Origin: Cycas panzhihuaensis
Taxonomy: Eukaryota > Cycadophyta
DNA length: 64,000 nt
NCBI GenBank assembly: GCA_023213395.1
Contig: CM041465.1
Location: 162,509,741 to 162,573,740, forward strand
Direction of reading: 5' to 3'
Shown here piece after piece: positions 23,312 through 34,971 of this stretch (position 1 is the stretch's first letter; each line of letters opens with the position of its first letter). The notes below the pieces were generated by a model. That model made no database searches, was not told where the DNA came from, and saw only the letters and a program-made list of their open reading frames with translations. The position numbers and the translations under genes were made by a program.

Positions 23312-23630
23312 TATTAGAAATAATATTAATTCATTGTAACATTATCGATGACATTTTTTGGACTTGGCGTTGCATATTGCAACTCCCAAATCCATCACAA
23401 CACTCACCTTCTATTATTAGCCATTGACTTTTGCTCTCACATGTGTGAGCTTGTGTAACACCTCATGGAGTGTCCTATTTGTATTTGTTACCTCCACTAA
23501 TGCATTAGTGTAATTGATTGAGTGTGTGCTGTGAAATATTGCAAGTCTATTTTCTTGCCATTCTTTGTGCTTGTGAACTTGTATTGTTCATTTTCTACAG
23601 TCCATTTGCTCTCAATATCTCATTCTAACA
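23312..23630 (+). repeat. 5' LTR of copia C
   Basis: Starts TATTAGAAATAATATT (the normal TG start is mutated to TA) and ends CATTCTAACA. Partner of 34651-34971. Confidence 0.9.
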
Positions 23631-23643
23631 TGGTATTAGAGCC
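23631..23643 (+). other. Primer-binding site of copia C
   Basis: TGGTATTAGAGCC directly abuts the LTR with no spacer. Confidence 0.88.
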
Positions 23644-24697
23644 AAGTTTGCTTTATGTATGTGAAATGCTTCTAGATTGCTAAAAGTCTTGCTTTTCTCC
23701 TTTGCATATGTCCATTGTTGCTAACAAAGATATCGTTGCTTTTAGAGGCTGTTTTGTACCATTTTCTTCACATTAAAGTTGGGAAATTCATATTTGTTGA
23801 TGTTAAATAATATTGGGTAATGTTTTACACTATTATACAACTTTTTTTGTAGGTTTTAAGCACACTGCCATTGAGATTTCTCAATTTGAGGTGAATTTTT
23901 AAACTATTTTTTGTTTATTTGAGGGCACAAATTATCAAATTGGATGAAAAGATTGTCACCAACATGCTTAGAAGGGTTTAAAACCCCTATTTTGAGTTAT
24001 TATTTGCCCAATTTCATCAAAAATTGAGCTCAAACAAAGATTGTTCCACTCCTCTTAATGGCAAAATGTTTTTCTTGACTCTAGTAGCTTAGATATCTTC
24101 TGTTTTGCAAAGTTTTTGAAAATATCTTTTTTGGGGATCTTTATCTGCTAGTTATGCAAATGGATTCAAGTTTTAGGAGATTTGGTACTAAAATAAGCTT
24201 TCTAGAGCAAATCAAAGTCAATTTACCAAAGCACTTTGTCAAAAATATTTTTTTGACAACTTCAATTGCTCATATCTCCTTCGATTCTCATTCTTTTTCA
24301 AAAATTCTTTTTGTAGTGTCTTCATCTGCTTAAAATCTAAGTGGCTTTTTGATTTTGCAACATTTGGAATAATATTTAGTAAGAAACATCAAATTGCTTC
24401 TTAGATGGTTGGCATCATTTGAAAAAATTTGATTCTATTTTTTAAAAAAAATTCATAAATTCTTTCTAATGTTATAAAGTTGTATTAAAATTAGAATATT
24501 CCTTTTTAATGTGTTGAACTTCATAAGATGAAAACTAGTTTGTGTTTTGATCATTTTTGGGCCTTCTAAAAGTTGTTTTTCGTTAGTGCTAAAAGTTAAA
24601 CATTGTACAAGACCTTGCAACCTCTGAGTTAGCTTATAAAACTCACATTTGCGATCTTATTTCATAATTTTTTCTATTTTTTCATCTTTCTTTAAAG
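23644..24697 (+). other. Leader of copia C
   Basis: AT-rich, no gene. About 1 kb between primer site and gag. Confidence 0.6.
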
Positions 24698-25029
24698 ATG
24701 TCAAGTGTGAATATTTTAAACTATATATTACCTGATTCACACAAATTAAATGGGAAATTTTATATAATTTGGAAATGCAAGATTTTCATTATTTGGGCTT
24801 TAAAAAGATTGACAAAAATTGTTGAAGGAACTGAACCAAAACCAACTGTAACAACTAAGACATCGATCACTACTACAATGACAGATAAATATGTGCTGGA
24901 TTAGAAGGATCACAACTAAGAGGCTTTAGCTATCATTGGTTCATTAATGGCAAATGACCTCATCACACACTTGCAAAGAAAAAGCTTAGCATTTGAAGTA
25001 TGGTAGACTTTAAAAGACCTTTTTAAAGT
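24698..25029 (+). pseudogene. copia C gag, first part
   Basis: Starts at an ATG (MSSVNILNYILPDSHKLNG) and reads through KFYIIWKCKI, the typical copia Gag N-terminal pattern around a conserved Trp. There are in-frame stops after KYVLD, KDHN and FEVW. It breaks off at TLKDLFKV exactly where element D begins; the continuation is at 31094. Confidence 0.85.
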
Positions 25030-25315
25030 TGTTAACGTAGCAGTTGTTTGTTAAGCCACTAAGTTAATGTTAATGTGGTTTAACTAATGGTGATTAGCGA
25101 AAAGGTGTGAGATATTCAAAGGGTCACAACCCTTGTCAGGCGACACCTCTTGGAAGAATATAAAAGTCTTGAGCCCTTGTGTATTCAATGTATCAAATCA
25201 TTGTGAAGTCATCAATGTACATCTGTATTCTGTGTGTATCTCTTGTTTGCTTGTTGTGTATGGTTAAAGATTTTGAAGATGGGAACATACATATATGATT
25301 TTGTGTTCCCAAACA
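25030..25315 (+). repeat. 5' LTR of copia D
   Basis: Starts TGTTAACG and ends CCCAAACA, followed at once by the primer site. Lacks about 68 bp present at 30938-31004 in the other LTR. Confidence 0.88.
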
Positions 25316-25328
25316 TGGTATCAGAGCC
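25316..25328 (+). other. Primer-binding site of copia D
   Basis: TGGTATCAGAGCC, an exact canonical initiator-methionine tRNA site, directly after the LTR. Confidence 0.9.
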
Positions 25329-26679
25329 GTAGGGTCCTACACAGCTTAGGTCGAAAGTTGGGCAGAGCGGTAAGATTGTTAGTTGCCAGGTAAAGCCATC
25401 AAACCCAAGAGAAATCTTGAGGGGGTTCATCAACTCTAACAATGTGCAAAAGCAGGCACAGCATATTAGTGGTGGTTGAAGCAGTGAAAATCACTAATCA
25501 ACAAAGAATAAGGGTCAGTTGCAGTCAATATTCAGATGTGTAGGCCACGAACGTGGAAAGAGGTGGCTTGTTGGGGGTCATCTAAAATTGGTTGGTGAAT
25601 AAACATATTGTTGGAGCCAGTAGAAGCGCGTGCTGATGGAGATCAAACAATATTGAGGACAACCAAGTTTGTATACACGTAAGTTAGTCATATCTCTCAA
25701 CAAAACACCATATGATTCAGTGAAATAAGCATATTTTTTTTCTACTATTTGCTATCAAACCTCTTCTTAGCACTTGTGGACATGATTGGAGCCTTGTACT
25801 GGTGTTTTTCTGTCTATATATGAGTGCTAGAATGTGTGTACAGCAGTAAAAGTTATTGTTTTTACTAAGGCAAGCTGTTTCATTGAAGTTTTTAGTGTAT
25901 TTGTGAGAGTTTGGAAACTTGTATGCATGATTTAAGCTTGGAACAGCCATATAAATGTTGGTTGGGCAGTTTCTGAGGTGGTTGGTTAGTGGATGGCCTA
26001 CTTTACCAGCTGTACGAGAGACCTTGGGTCCATTTAGTCGTCCACTCGTCCGTTTGTATGTGCACAGTCCGGGAGGCAGCCGCACGACCTCATATCATGC
26101 CGTGCGACTTTTCTCATATTATTTGATGAGTTTATACTAAGGATTAAACATAGTAACTTAATATAAATCTTTTGAGATTTTAAGCACGTGCTCTTAGTAA
26201 TAAGGTGCGGGATTTTATAAAAAGTTGCAACTCATAGAATATACCCTTTGGTATATTCTCCTCAATATAACTTTATAAAAGGCCCTTTTTACCATTGATA
26301 TCACATGATATTTTCATAGTGTGAAGATATATGGAGCATTCTTAAGTCATTTTGAGTGCAGATCAAAGACAATTTTTTGTGTTTTTGGCTTGGAGACCGT
26401 GCACTATTGTTGTGAGAAGGATTCCTCAGTCCTTAGAGTACACTTTAAGTGTTTTAAGGGTGGGTTTTAAAACTTTTAAGTACATTTAAGGGCATTTTGT
26501 GGCCATTTGTGAGGAGAGAACAGTTGATGAGTTGCCTAGAGCATGCATAATCAGTGTTTGGAGTATCCCTGAAGGGTGTGACTGAGCTCGAGGAGACCAC
26601 AATGGTGCACTTTCGTCCAGAAGGTCTATTAGACAATCGATTGGTGTCATTTGACTCATGTTAAAGCTTGTTTCTCGAG
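25329..26679 (+). other. Leader of copia D
   Basis: About 1.35 kb with no supported gene. Short open frames near 25717-26140 (both strands) and 26454-26636 look like chance. Confidence 0.6.
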
Positions 26680-27432
26680 ATGGAGCACATCATGTCAAAG
26701 GTTATCTTCAATGACAACAATTTTAGTGAGTGGAAAGCTAACTGGGAGCTTGTTTTGATGGTGAATCAACTCTGGGGTATCACTAAGGCGAAGGTGGATG
26801 CGATTCCATTGGATCATAAAGAGCAAGTCTGACTCGAAGAGAAGAAATTTATGGCTATGGGATTGTTGAAACTGTCACTAGCGCTGGACCAGAGAGCCTT
26901 GGTTCATAATCTTGAAGAACTAGACGAAATTTGGACAAAATTATGTGATGCTTTTGAGAAGAAGAAGATGAATAGACATCTTTCTCTGATGTTGGAGTTA
27001 CTCAATTCACGTGTGGAAGATAAGAACAACATCAGTTCCTACTTGAATAAGATTACAGACTTGAAGAATAAGCTAGAAGAACTGAAGCTGAATTCGATCG
27101 ATGATGTGTTGTTGTTTGCGATAATCATATTGAAGTTGCCTACAGTCTTTGCCACTTTTCAGACCATATACGGTAGAGATGAGGTGATGGAGGTAGAAAC
27201 TTTGGATGGTCTTAAAATCCTTATTTTAGCGAAGGATGCCAAGCTTATACATCATGAAATGCTTGGAGGTTCTCAATCAAGTCAGGCCTTAACCATGAAG
27301 ACTCAGAGGAAAGAGGCCGCTCAAGAGGAGAAGTTCACACAGAGGTCTAGAGAAAGTTCACGAGAAAAGAAGAAATTCAATAGAAAATGCAATTACTGCA
27401 AAAAGGATGGTCACAGGGAGAAGAACTATTAG
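26680..27432 (+). pseudogene. copia D gag
   Basis: From ATG at 26680 (MEHIMSKVIFNDNNFSEWK) the frame stays constant, with one TGA near 26830 and then a clean 193-codon run from 26851. It has the copia Gag layout: an N-terminal FNDNNFSEWKANWEL motif, a helical capsid-like middle (LMLELLNSRVEDKNNISSYL), a Lys/Arg/Ser-rich tail and a zinc knuckle at about 27388-27429 (CNYCKKDGHREKNY). There the last metal-binding cysteine has become tyrosine, just before a TAG. It would bind element RNA if intact. Confidence 0.9.
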
Positions 27433-30400
27433 TTCAAAAGACATGACAAGCACAAAGTAAACCAAGATGATAAAGGGAAAAGTGTTGTTGCTCACTACAT
27501 TCGAGCAAAAACCTTATCAGCCGAGTCTAATTGAAGAGACTATTGGATTCTTGACTTTGGAGCCCAGAAGCATATCTCTTACCAGAAGTGCAACTTTGAT
27601 ATGGTGAACGAAAATCATAGTGGTGCAGAAGTCGTCCTTGGTGATGCTCACATATTGCCAGTGGAAGGTATCGGCGAAGTATTCGTTGCAGGTGGTAAGT
27701 TTACCGGGGTATACTATGTACCTAAGATGCAATTGAACCTTCTCTTAGCTCGGGAGATCTGCAAACAAGGTATGAAGGTGGAGCTATACCATGATAAATG
27801 CCTGATTAAGGATCTAAAACAAAATTTCTCTGTCATTGCTACTAGAAAAGTTAGAGACAACTTTTAGGTGTTTAAAAATTTTCAATCTCAAAAGAAGTCT
27901 TATGCCTTTGTCACCAGTGATGATGATGTGAGTAAACTTTGGCATAATCGCCTAGGACACCTTAACTATATGAGCATCACACTGCTAAAGAGGTTGAAGA
28001 TGGTAGAAGGATTGCCATCAGTTTCCTACTTAGATGGTGTTTGTGAAGGGTGTATCTATGGCAAGCATCATCGCTACCCTTTTGCTTGGGATAATGCTTG
28101 GAGAGCCAAGGAGAAGCTGGAGCTTGTACATTCAAATATAATGGGACCACTCCCAAACCCTTCGATATCAAGAGCTCATTACACCCATGTATTTGTAAAT
28201 GATTACACCAGGAGGCCCTGGGTATACTTTCTCAAGAACAAGTCAAATGTGTTTGATCTCTTCCGTGACTGGAAATTGATGGTGGAAAACGAAAGTGATA
28301 AGAAGATTAAATCATTAAGAAGTGATAATGGCAAGGAATACGACAATCATGCGTTTAATTAGTTCTGTCATGATCACGGTATTAAGCGGGAATTTACGAT
28401 TCTATATACCCCACAACAAAATGGAGTTGTTGAAAGAAAGAACTATACCATGATGGAGATGGCGAGGTGTATGGTGCATGCTAAAAACCAGCCATTGATG
28501 TTTTGGTCAGAGGGTATGGTGACTGCTACTTATATTTTGAACCGAGTACCCAGTTAGGTAGTTCATAGCATGACCCCCAAAGTAAAATGCACCGATTGGA
28601 AGCTTGTCATTAGCCATTTGAGAACTTTTGGGTGTATTGGATACGCCCACATCCTAGATGATACTCGTAAGAAGGATCGAAAGAGTCTAAAGTGTATATT
28701 CATGGGGTATTGTGATCAGAATAAAGCTTACAGACTATGGGATCCACAAACAAAGAAGATTGTGGTTAGTCAGGATGTAAAATTTGATGAGCCATAGACA
28801 TATCATGTTGATAGATCATCAGAAGAGCATTTTTACCCCCCGCTATTCCCATTCTCAGATTCATCAAGCGAAGAGAACAATGAGCCAATCATTAGAATAC
28901 ATGAGGAAGTAGGACCAAGTGGGTCAAGTAATAGTGAGGAGCCGCCGCAAGAAGAAGCACCTCCAACAACGGTTCCTTCTATACCATTATGGGCAAGGAA
29001 GACTATTGAAGATTTTAGTGTGGCGATGCATACCCTTACTAATGAGAGAAGAATAAGAAGCCAGCATGCCAGTCGAACTCTGCTGGTAGACACCAACAAC
29101 TATAGTGATCCTGATTTGTTTGATGAAGCGAAAGGAGATCTATGTTAGAGAGCTATAATGGAGGAAGAGTATGGTTCGTTGATGAAGAGCAATACATGGG
29201 ATTTGGTTCCGCTCCCTCTGACGAAGAACCTTGTCGGATGCAAGTGGGTTTATAAGATAAAGTTTTGCTCCGATGGAGAGGTGGACAAGTACAATGCCAG
29301 ACTTGTCGCTTAGGGATTCAAACAAAAAGAATGAATTGGCTATGAGGAGATGTTTGCACCAGTCTCTAGAATGACGATGGTCTAATTGATCATTTCTTTA
29401 GCAACTGTTTACGGTTGGGAGTTACACTAGATGGATGTCAAGTCTGCATTTCTTAATGGAGATCTAAAGGAGGAGATATATATGTCACAGCCTCTAGGAT
29501 CCATTAAGGAAGGCAAGGAGCATCTTGTATATCAGTTAAAGAAATCAATCTATGGCCTGAAATAAGCACCCCATGCTTGGTATGAGAAGATGGATGCCAA
29601 GTTAAAAGCTGAAGGTTTCGAAATTTCTAAACTCAACTTGAATTTATATGTTAAAATGAAAGGGACTTCAATAGTTGCTTGTGTGGTTTATGTCGATGAT
29701 TTGATCATTGGAGGAAACTATGGCAAGACTATAAAAGAAGTCAAGTCTAATTTGGGAGCTACTTTTGACGTGACAGATCTCGGGAGACTTCACTATTTCT
29801 TGGGCATTCAGATCAGGTAGATGGACAATCGAATCGTGTTATTGCAGTTATAGTATGTGAAGAACCTACTAGAGAAGTTTGGGATGCAGAATTTCAAACT
29901 TGTTGCAGCATCATGTGTCAAGGGTGTAAGATTGCAAAAGGATATGGCCAAACCCTTTGTAGATGGAATGAAGTATCACCAGTTGGTAGGAAGTCTGATC
30001 TACTTGACTCATACCAGACCAGATATCGCCTATGATGTTGGATTGCTTTCTTGCTACATGCAAAATCCTCAAGAGCCTCGTTGGGTTGCAGTGAAGCAGA
30101 TTCTGAAATACTTAAAGGGGACAATCAATCTTGGTCTCAAATACTGTCGAGGATACGAGACAAAGTTGCATGGCTACACAGATGTTGATTGGGGAGGAGA
30201 TTCTGATGATCCAAAGTCCACAACTAGATACTTGTTTGGTGTTGGTAATGGGCTTGTTTCGTGGTAGTCAAAGTAGCAACAAACAATTGTGCTATCTTCT
30301 ACAGAGGCTAAATATCAAGGACTCAGTGCTAGTGCGAAGGAAGTGGTATGGTTGCAAGGTCTTTTGGAGTTTCTTGAAGTTTCCAATGGACATATGGTTA

Positions 30401-30579
30401 TCTTTGTTGATAATCAAAGTACCATTTGTCTATCAAAGAATCCAAAGTTTCATGCATGTACAAAGCATATTGAGATTCAACACCACTACATCCATGAACA
30501 GATCGAGTTAGGGAAGCTACGTGTCGACTACTGTCTGAGTGAATTTCAACTTGCAGATGTGTTCACCAAGCCACATTGA
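27433..30579 (+). pseudogene. copia D pol: protease, integrase, RT, RNase H, many in-frame stops
   Basis: All recognisable blocks lie in the same frame as gag. The protease site is DYWILDFGA near 27540 (the catalytic DTG or DSG has become DFG). Integrase shows HNRLGH and CEGCIYGKHH near 27940-28065, then VHSNIMGP (the usual Asp replaced by Asn), LRSDNGKEY near 28320 and QNGVVERKN near 28420. Reverse transcriptase spans about 29160-29990 (MDVKSAFLNGDL, VVYVDDLII). RNase H runs to ADVFTKPH (30579), with LSSTEAKY near 30296. About 16 in-frame stops, mostly TAG, but no frameshift was found over more than 1000 codons. Confidence 0.92.
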
Positions 30580-30739
30580 AGATCAATTAACAAAGATGTG
30601 TACCAGATTAGGACTCATCGATGTTATCCTTGAGGGGGGATGTATCAACAAGGATAAAGAAGCTACAAAATAGTCCTAGCCTTTGTGATAACACAACTGT
30701 TGCAGGTTGCAGGATCCTCACATTCACTTTAAGTGGGGA

Positions 30740-31093
30740 TGTTAACTTGGAAGTTGTTTGTTAAGCCACTAAGTTAATGTTAATGTGGTTTAACTAATGG
30801 TGATTAGCAAAAATGTGCAAGATATTTGGAGGGTCACAACCCTTGTCAGGTGATGCCTCTTGGAAGAATGTAAAAGCCTTGAGCCCTTGTGTATTCAATG
30901 TATCAAATCATTGTGAAGTAATCAATATGATACAGAAGGGTCTTTTGTAGTGGGTTTTTTCCTGAAAGGATTTTCCACGTAAATTCAGGGTACTGTGCAT
31001 CTATATTCTGTGTGTATCTTTTGTTTGCTTGCTGTGTATGGCTAAAGATTCTACAAATGGGAACATACATGTATGATTTCATGTTCTCGAACA
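30740..31093 (+). repeat. 3' LTR of copia D
   Basis: Starts TGTTAACTTGG after the purine tract AAGTGGGGA and ends TCTCGAACA. Contains a GGGTTTTTTCC and GGATTTTCCACGTAAA block that the 5' LTR lacks. Confidence 0.88.
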
Positions 31094-31590
31094 GAAGCAA
31101 AGATTGAGATTCAAGTTTTATACCTACGAAGCGTTTTGTATTCTTGTAAGATGACAATTGAAGACTCTATCTCCTCACACATGCAAAAATTGAAGGAGAT
31201 TAGAGACTAGTTTATCGCAATAGGTGAGATTGTAGCAGATAAGGAACTAGTTAGCACCACCTTGAATAGATTGCATGAAGGCTAGCATTGATGAACTTTT
31301 TGGGCTACTCTTACATGAGGAGCAAAGGATGGGTAATTACCCAGGTAGCAATAGTTCTATGGTATTAGAAACTCCATCTGAAAAGAAAGGCTATAAGAAT
31401 CGTCCTAAGAATGTCTCACAACCTCCTCACAACAAAATCACTAATAAGCCTAAAAATGACATATCTAGTAATTACTACAATAAGAAGGATCATCCTGAAA
31501 AAACCTATTGGAAGAAGAAGAAAGACAAGAAGACAACATTTGCATCTGCAACAACATCTACACCCATTTTGATAGCAAATAATGAACCTT
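31094..31590 (+). pseudogene. copia C gag, second part
   Basis: Resumes the gag of C after element D (SCKMTIEDSISSHMQKLKEIRD). It runs through DELFGLLLHEEQRM to a Lys/Pro-rich tail and a ruined zinc knuckle near 31475-31515 (NYYNKKDHPEKTYW, where the expected cysteines are Tyr, Asn and Tyr). Stops and a frame change near 31270 are present. Confidence 0.83.
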
Positions 31591-34500
31591 AATGTGTTGG
31601 TTCTTCATGCATCTGCATTAGATTTTTGGTACTTGGATTATGGAGCATCAAAGCATACCACCCTTTACAAAGAGTGGTTTAGCAAGATAAATGAAGGCTT
31701 CTCTTCTTTCATTGTTCTTGCTAACAACAATCATCATAAGGTCTTTGGTCAAGGTACTATAACCTTTAATCAACTTAACAGTGGGTTGTTTAAAGTCTCT
31801 TATGTTTACTATGCACCCTCTTCCAAACATAACTTGCTTTCTTTTAGTCACATAACTAAACAACAATTGGAAGTTGCTTTTAATGCAACTGAGTGTCATA
31901 TCAATAAAAAAGATGTTATTTTAGCTCAAGGTTTTCAAAAGAATTGACTCTATAAATTCTATGGAACCCCTTAGCATGCTTTTATTACATATGACTCTTC
32001 TGACACTCTATGGCATGATTGCTATGGTCATTTGAACTACAATAGTCTTCAGTTGTTGAGCAAGTTGCAGATGGTACATGACCTTCCCTTCATTGAAAAG
32101 AGCAGCAAAATATGTGACATTTGTGTTCTAGGGAAGCAATAGAGAGATCTGTTTATCAATTCCACATGGCAAGCTAAGGACAAACTTGAATTAGTTCAGT
32201 CTGACTTGTGTGGACCCATTTCACCTACTTCAGTCGGAGGTGCCAATTATTTTGTGACCTTCATCGATGATCTCATTAGGAAATGTTGGATCTATCTCCT
32301 TAAGAATAAATCAGATGCTTTTGATAGGTTTAAAGAATTCAAAGTTGAAGTTGAGACCTCTTTTGGAATGAAAATTAAGATTCTGAGGAGTGACAGTGGA
32401 GGCGAGTACTTATCAAACGACTTCATCAACTTCTACAAAAGCCATGGTATTCAATGTCAACTTACTATAACTTACTATAGCATACATTCCACAATAGGAC
32501 GGCATACTCGAAAGGAAAACTTGCATAACTGTGGAGATAATACTTGCTTAAGGAAAAAGGTGTCTTGAAAGGCTTGTAGGGTGAAGATGCTACAACAGTG
32601 TTTTGCTTGTTAAACAAGAGTCCAAGTAAAACAGTGTAGAATGTGACTATTGAGGAAGCCTAGACTAGCAAAAACCCCTCAGTTTGCAATGTTCATGTTT
32701 TTGGTTATATTTCTTATGTCCACGTGCCTAATGCAAAGAGCCAAAAACTAGATTACAAAAGTTAGAAATGCAATCTTGTTGGGTACTGTGAGTCATCCAA
32801 AGCATATAGGGTTTGGAACCTTGCACAGAGAAATATTGTAATTAGTAGGGATGTATTGTTTAATGAGATCATTGTGTCTAGTGCAAATAATAAAGGCAAA
32901 AAAAGATGAAATAGATGTAAAGAATGAAGAGGATAAGGACAATGATGAGCCTTCTACTTCCTCTTCTCCTTTTGTGAAGAAAGTTCCCAAATGGTATTAC
33001 CAAACCATTAAGGACTCCAAGGTTGATAACATCAACCTTGATGGAGGTGCTCAGACAAGGAGCAAGAGCAAAGTCAATTATGTCTTGATGTCTAACATAT
33101 TGAGCATTGATGAGCCATAGTCATTCAATGAAGACAAAGTTTCGACTCAATGGCAATTAGCCATGGAGGATGAGTCTAACTCTATTCTTAAGAATGACAC
33201 ATGGGATTTTGTTGGACTTCCTTAAGACAGAAGAGCCATTGGTTGCAAATGGATATATAAAGTCAAGTATAGATTAAATGGTGTAGTTGACAGATACAAA
33301 GCTCGACTTGTGGCCAAGGGCTATGTACAAAGAGCAGGTGTGGACTTTAAGGAGACCTTTGTACCAGTGGCAAAGATTACTACCATTTAAATGTTAATCA
33401 GTATTGCATCTCAATTTGGCTAGACCCTCCACCAAATGGATGTAAAGAGTGCTTTTCTCCATGCCATTCTTGATGAGGATGTCTATATGGAGCATCCTAA
33501 AGGCTTTGTGAAAGTTAAGCAACAACATCTTGTTTGTAGACTAACAAAAGCTCTTTATGGGTTTAAACAGGCACCAAGGGCATGGTACTCACGCATTGAT
33601 CAATACTATTTTCACTTGGATCCACCAGATGTGAATCTGATCACAGTTTATATGTGAGACACTTGGATGATGAGAATCTCATTATTGCACTTTATATTGA
33701 TGATCTCTTTATTACTGGCAGTGACACTCTTTAGATTGACTTTCTCAAAAAGCAATTGTGCAATGCTTTTGAGATGTTGGATCTCGGCCCTCTACATTAT
33801 TACCTTGGTTTGGAGTTTTGGCAAAAGGGTGATAGCATTTTTGTATCACAGCCCAAATATGCTCATAATTTGTTGAGACGATTCCATATGGAATATTGTA
33901 AGCCAATGGCTACTCTAATGGAAGTTGGTCTCAAATTGACTAAGGAGTTTGTTGGTGAATCTATCGATGCTATATTGTACAAGAAGTTAGTGGGTAGTTT
34001 GATCTCTTTCACTAACACTCAACCTGACATTAGTTATGTTGTTGGTATTGCATCATGCTTCATGAGTGCTCCATCCACTCTTCATTGGTAGGAAGCAAAG
34101 CGAATCTTGAGATATATTAAATACACTATTAGATATGGACTCATGTTTGCTAGATTTGATGAGCTTAAACTACAAGACTTCACTGGCTTAGATTGGGCAA
34201 GGGATCGGGACAAGAGGAAATCTACATCAAGATATGTTTTCACATTTGGTTTTGGTGTGATCTCTTGGTGTACCAAAAAACAAGCTATAGTATCCTTGTC
34301 TTCCACAAAGGTCAAGTACAAGGCAACAATTGTAGCCACTTATGAGGCCATTTGGTTCAGAAGACTTCTTAGTCACTTTGGACTTCTATAAGATGATCCT
34401 ACACCACTATTCTGTGATTATTTGAGTGCAGTTCAACTTTTGAAGAATCCAATGTTCCACTCTAGAACAAAGCATGTGGAAGTTCACCATCATTTCATTT

Positions 34501-34622
34501 GGAAACAGGTGCAGGGCAGAGTAGTTGAGTTGTTATATTGTCTTACTGAGGATCAAATTGCTGATATTCTCACTAAGGCCTTAAGTCATGAAAATTTTGA
34601 GAGCCTTAACTTTTATTTGTGA
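31591..34622 (+). pseudogene. copia C pol: protease, integrase, RT, RNase H, broken
   Basis: The protease region has FWYLDYGASKHTT near 31625 (active-site DTGAS altered to DYGAS). Integrase has CYGHLNY and CDICVLGKQ near 32020-32140, QSDLCGP near 32197 and LRSDSGGEY near 32385; the end of the core is frameshifted around 32480. Reverse transcriptase spans about 33120-34090 with MDVKSAFLHA, YGFKQAPRAWY, then after a frameshift near 33650 LYIDDLFITGS. RNase H has SLSSTKVKYKA near 34300 and ends ADILTKA, stopping at 34620. The YIDD variant and other motif details separate it from A, B and D. Confidence 0.9.
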
Positions 34623-34650
34623 GAGATAATGATTTAACATTATTAGGGGC

Positions 34651-34971
34651 TGTTAGAAATAATATTAATTCATTGTATCATTATTGATGACATTTCTTTT
34701 GGACTTGGCATTACATTTTGTAACTCCTAAATCCATTGTAATGCTCACCTTCTATTGTTAGCCTTTGACTTTTTCTCTCACATGTGTGAGTTTGTGTAAT
34801 ACCTCATGGAGTTTCCTATTTGTATTCATTGCCTCCACTTATGCATTAGTGAAGTTGATTGAGTGTGAACTATGAAATAATGTAAGTTTATTATCTTGTC
34901 ATTCTTTGTGCTTGTGAGCTTGTATTATTCATTTTCTATAGGCCATTTTCTCTCAATTTCTCATTCTAACA
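34651..34971 (+). repeat. 3' LTR of copia C
   Basis: Starts TGTTAGAAAT and ends CATTCTAACA. Partner of 23312-23630. Confidence 0.9.

Larger units (their letters stand above)
25030..31093 (+). mobile_element. Ty1/copia retrotransposon D, inserted in copia C
   Basis: 5' LTR 25030-25315, primer site 25316-25328, long leader, gag 26680-27432, pol 27433-30579 all in one reading frame, purine tract AAGTGGGGA before the 3' LTR 30740-31093. It interrupts the gag gene of element C. Flanks (25025-25029 AAAGT and 31094-31098 GAAGC) agree at three of five positions, so the target duplication is decayed or my border is off by a base or two. The LTRs are alike, but the 3' LTR carries a segment of about 68 bp that the 5' LTR lacks. 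Coding decay is by stop codons only. Confidence 0.92.
23312..34971 (+). mobile_element. Ty1/copia retrotransposon C, split by element D
   Basis: 5' LTR 23312-23630, primer site 23631-23643, leader, gag from 24698, then a break at 25029 where element D is inserted. The reading resumes at 31094 with the rest of gag and pol to 34622, and the 3' LTR is 34651-34971. Without D the element is about 5.6 kb, a normal copia size. Flanks are CACCG (23307-23311) and CACCC (34972-34976), a target duplication with one mismatch. The LTRs are clearly diverged, so C is old, and it is older than D. It is unlike A, B and D in its protein motifs. Confidence 0.9.
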
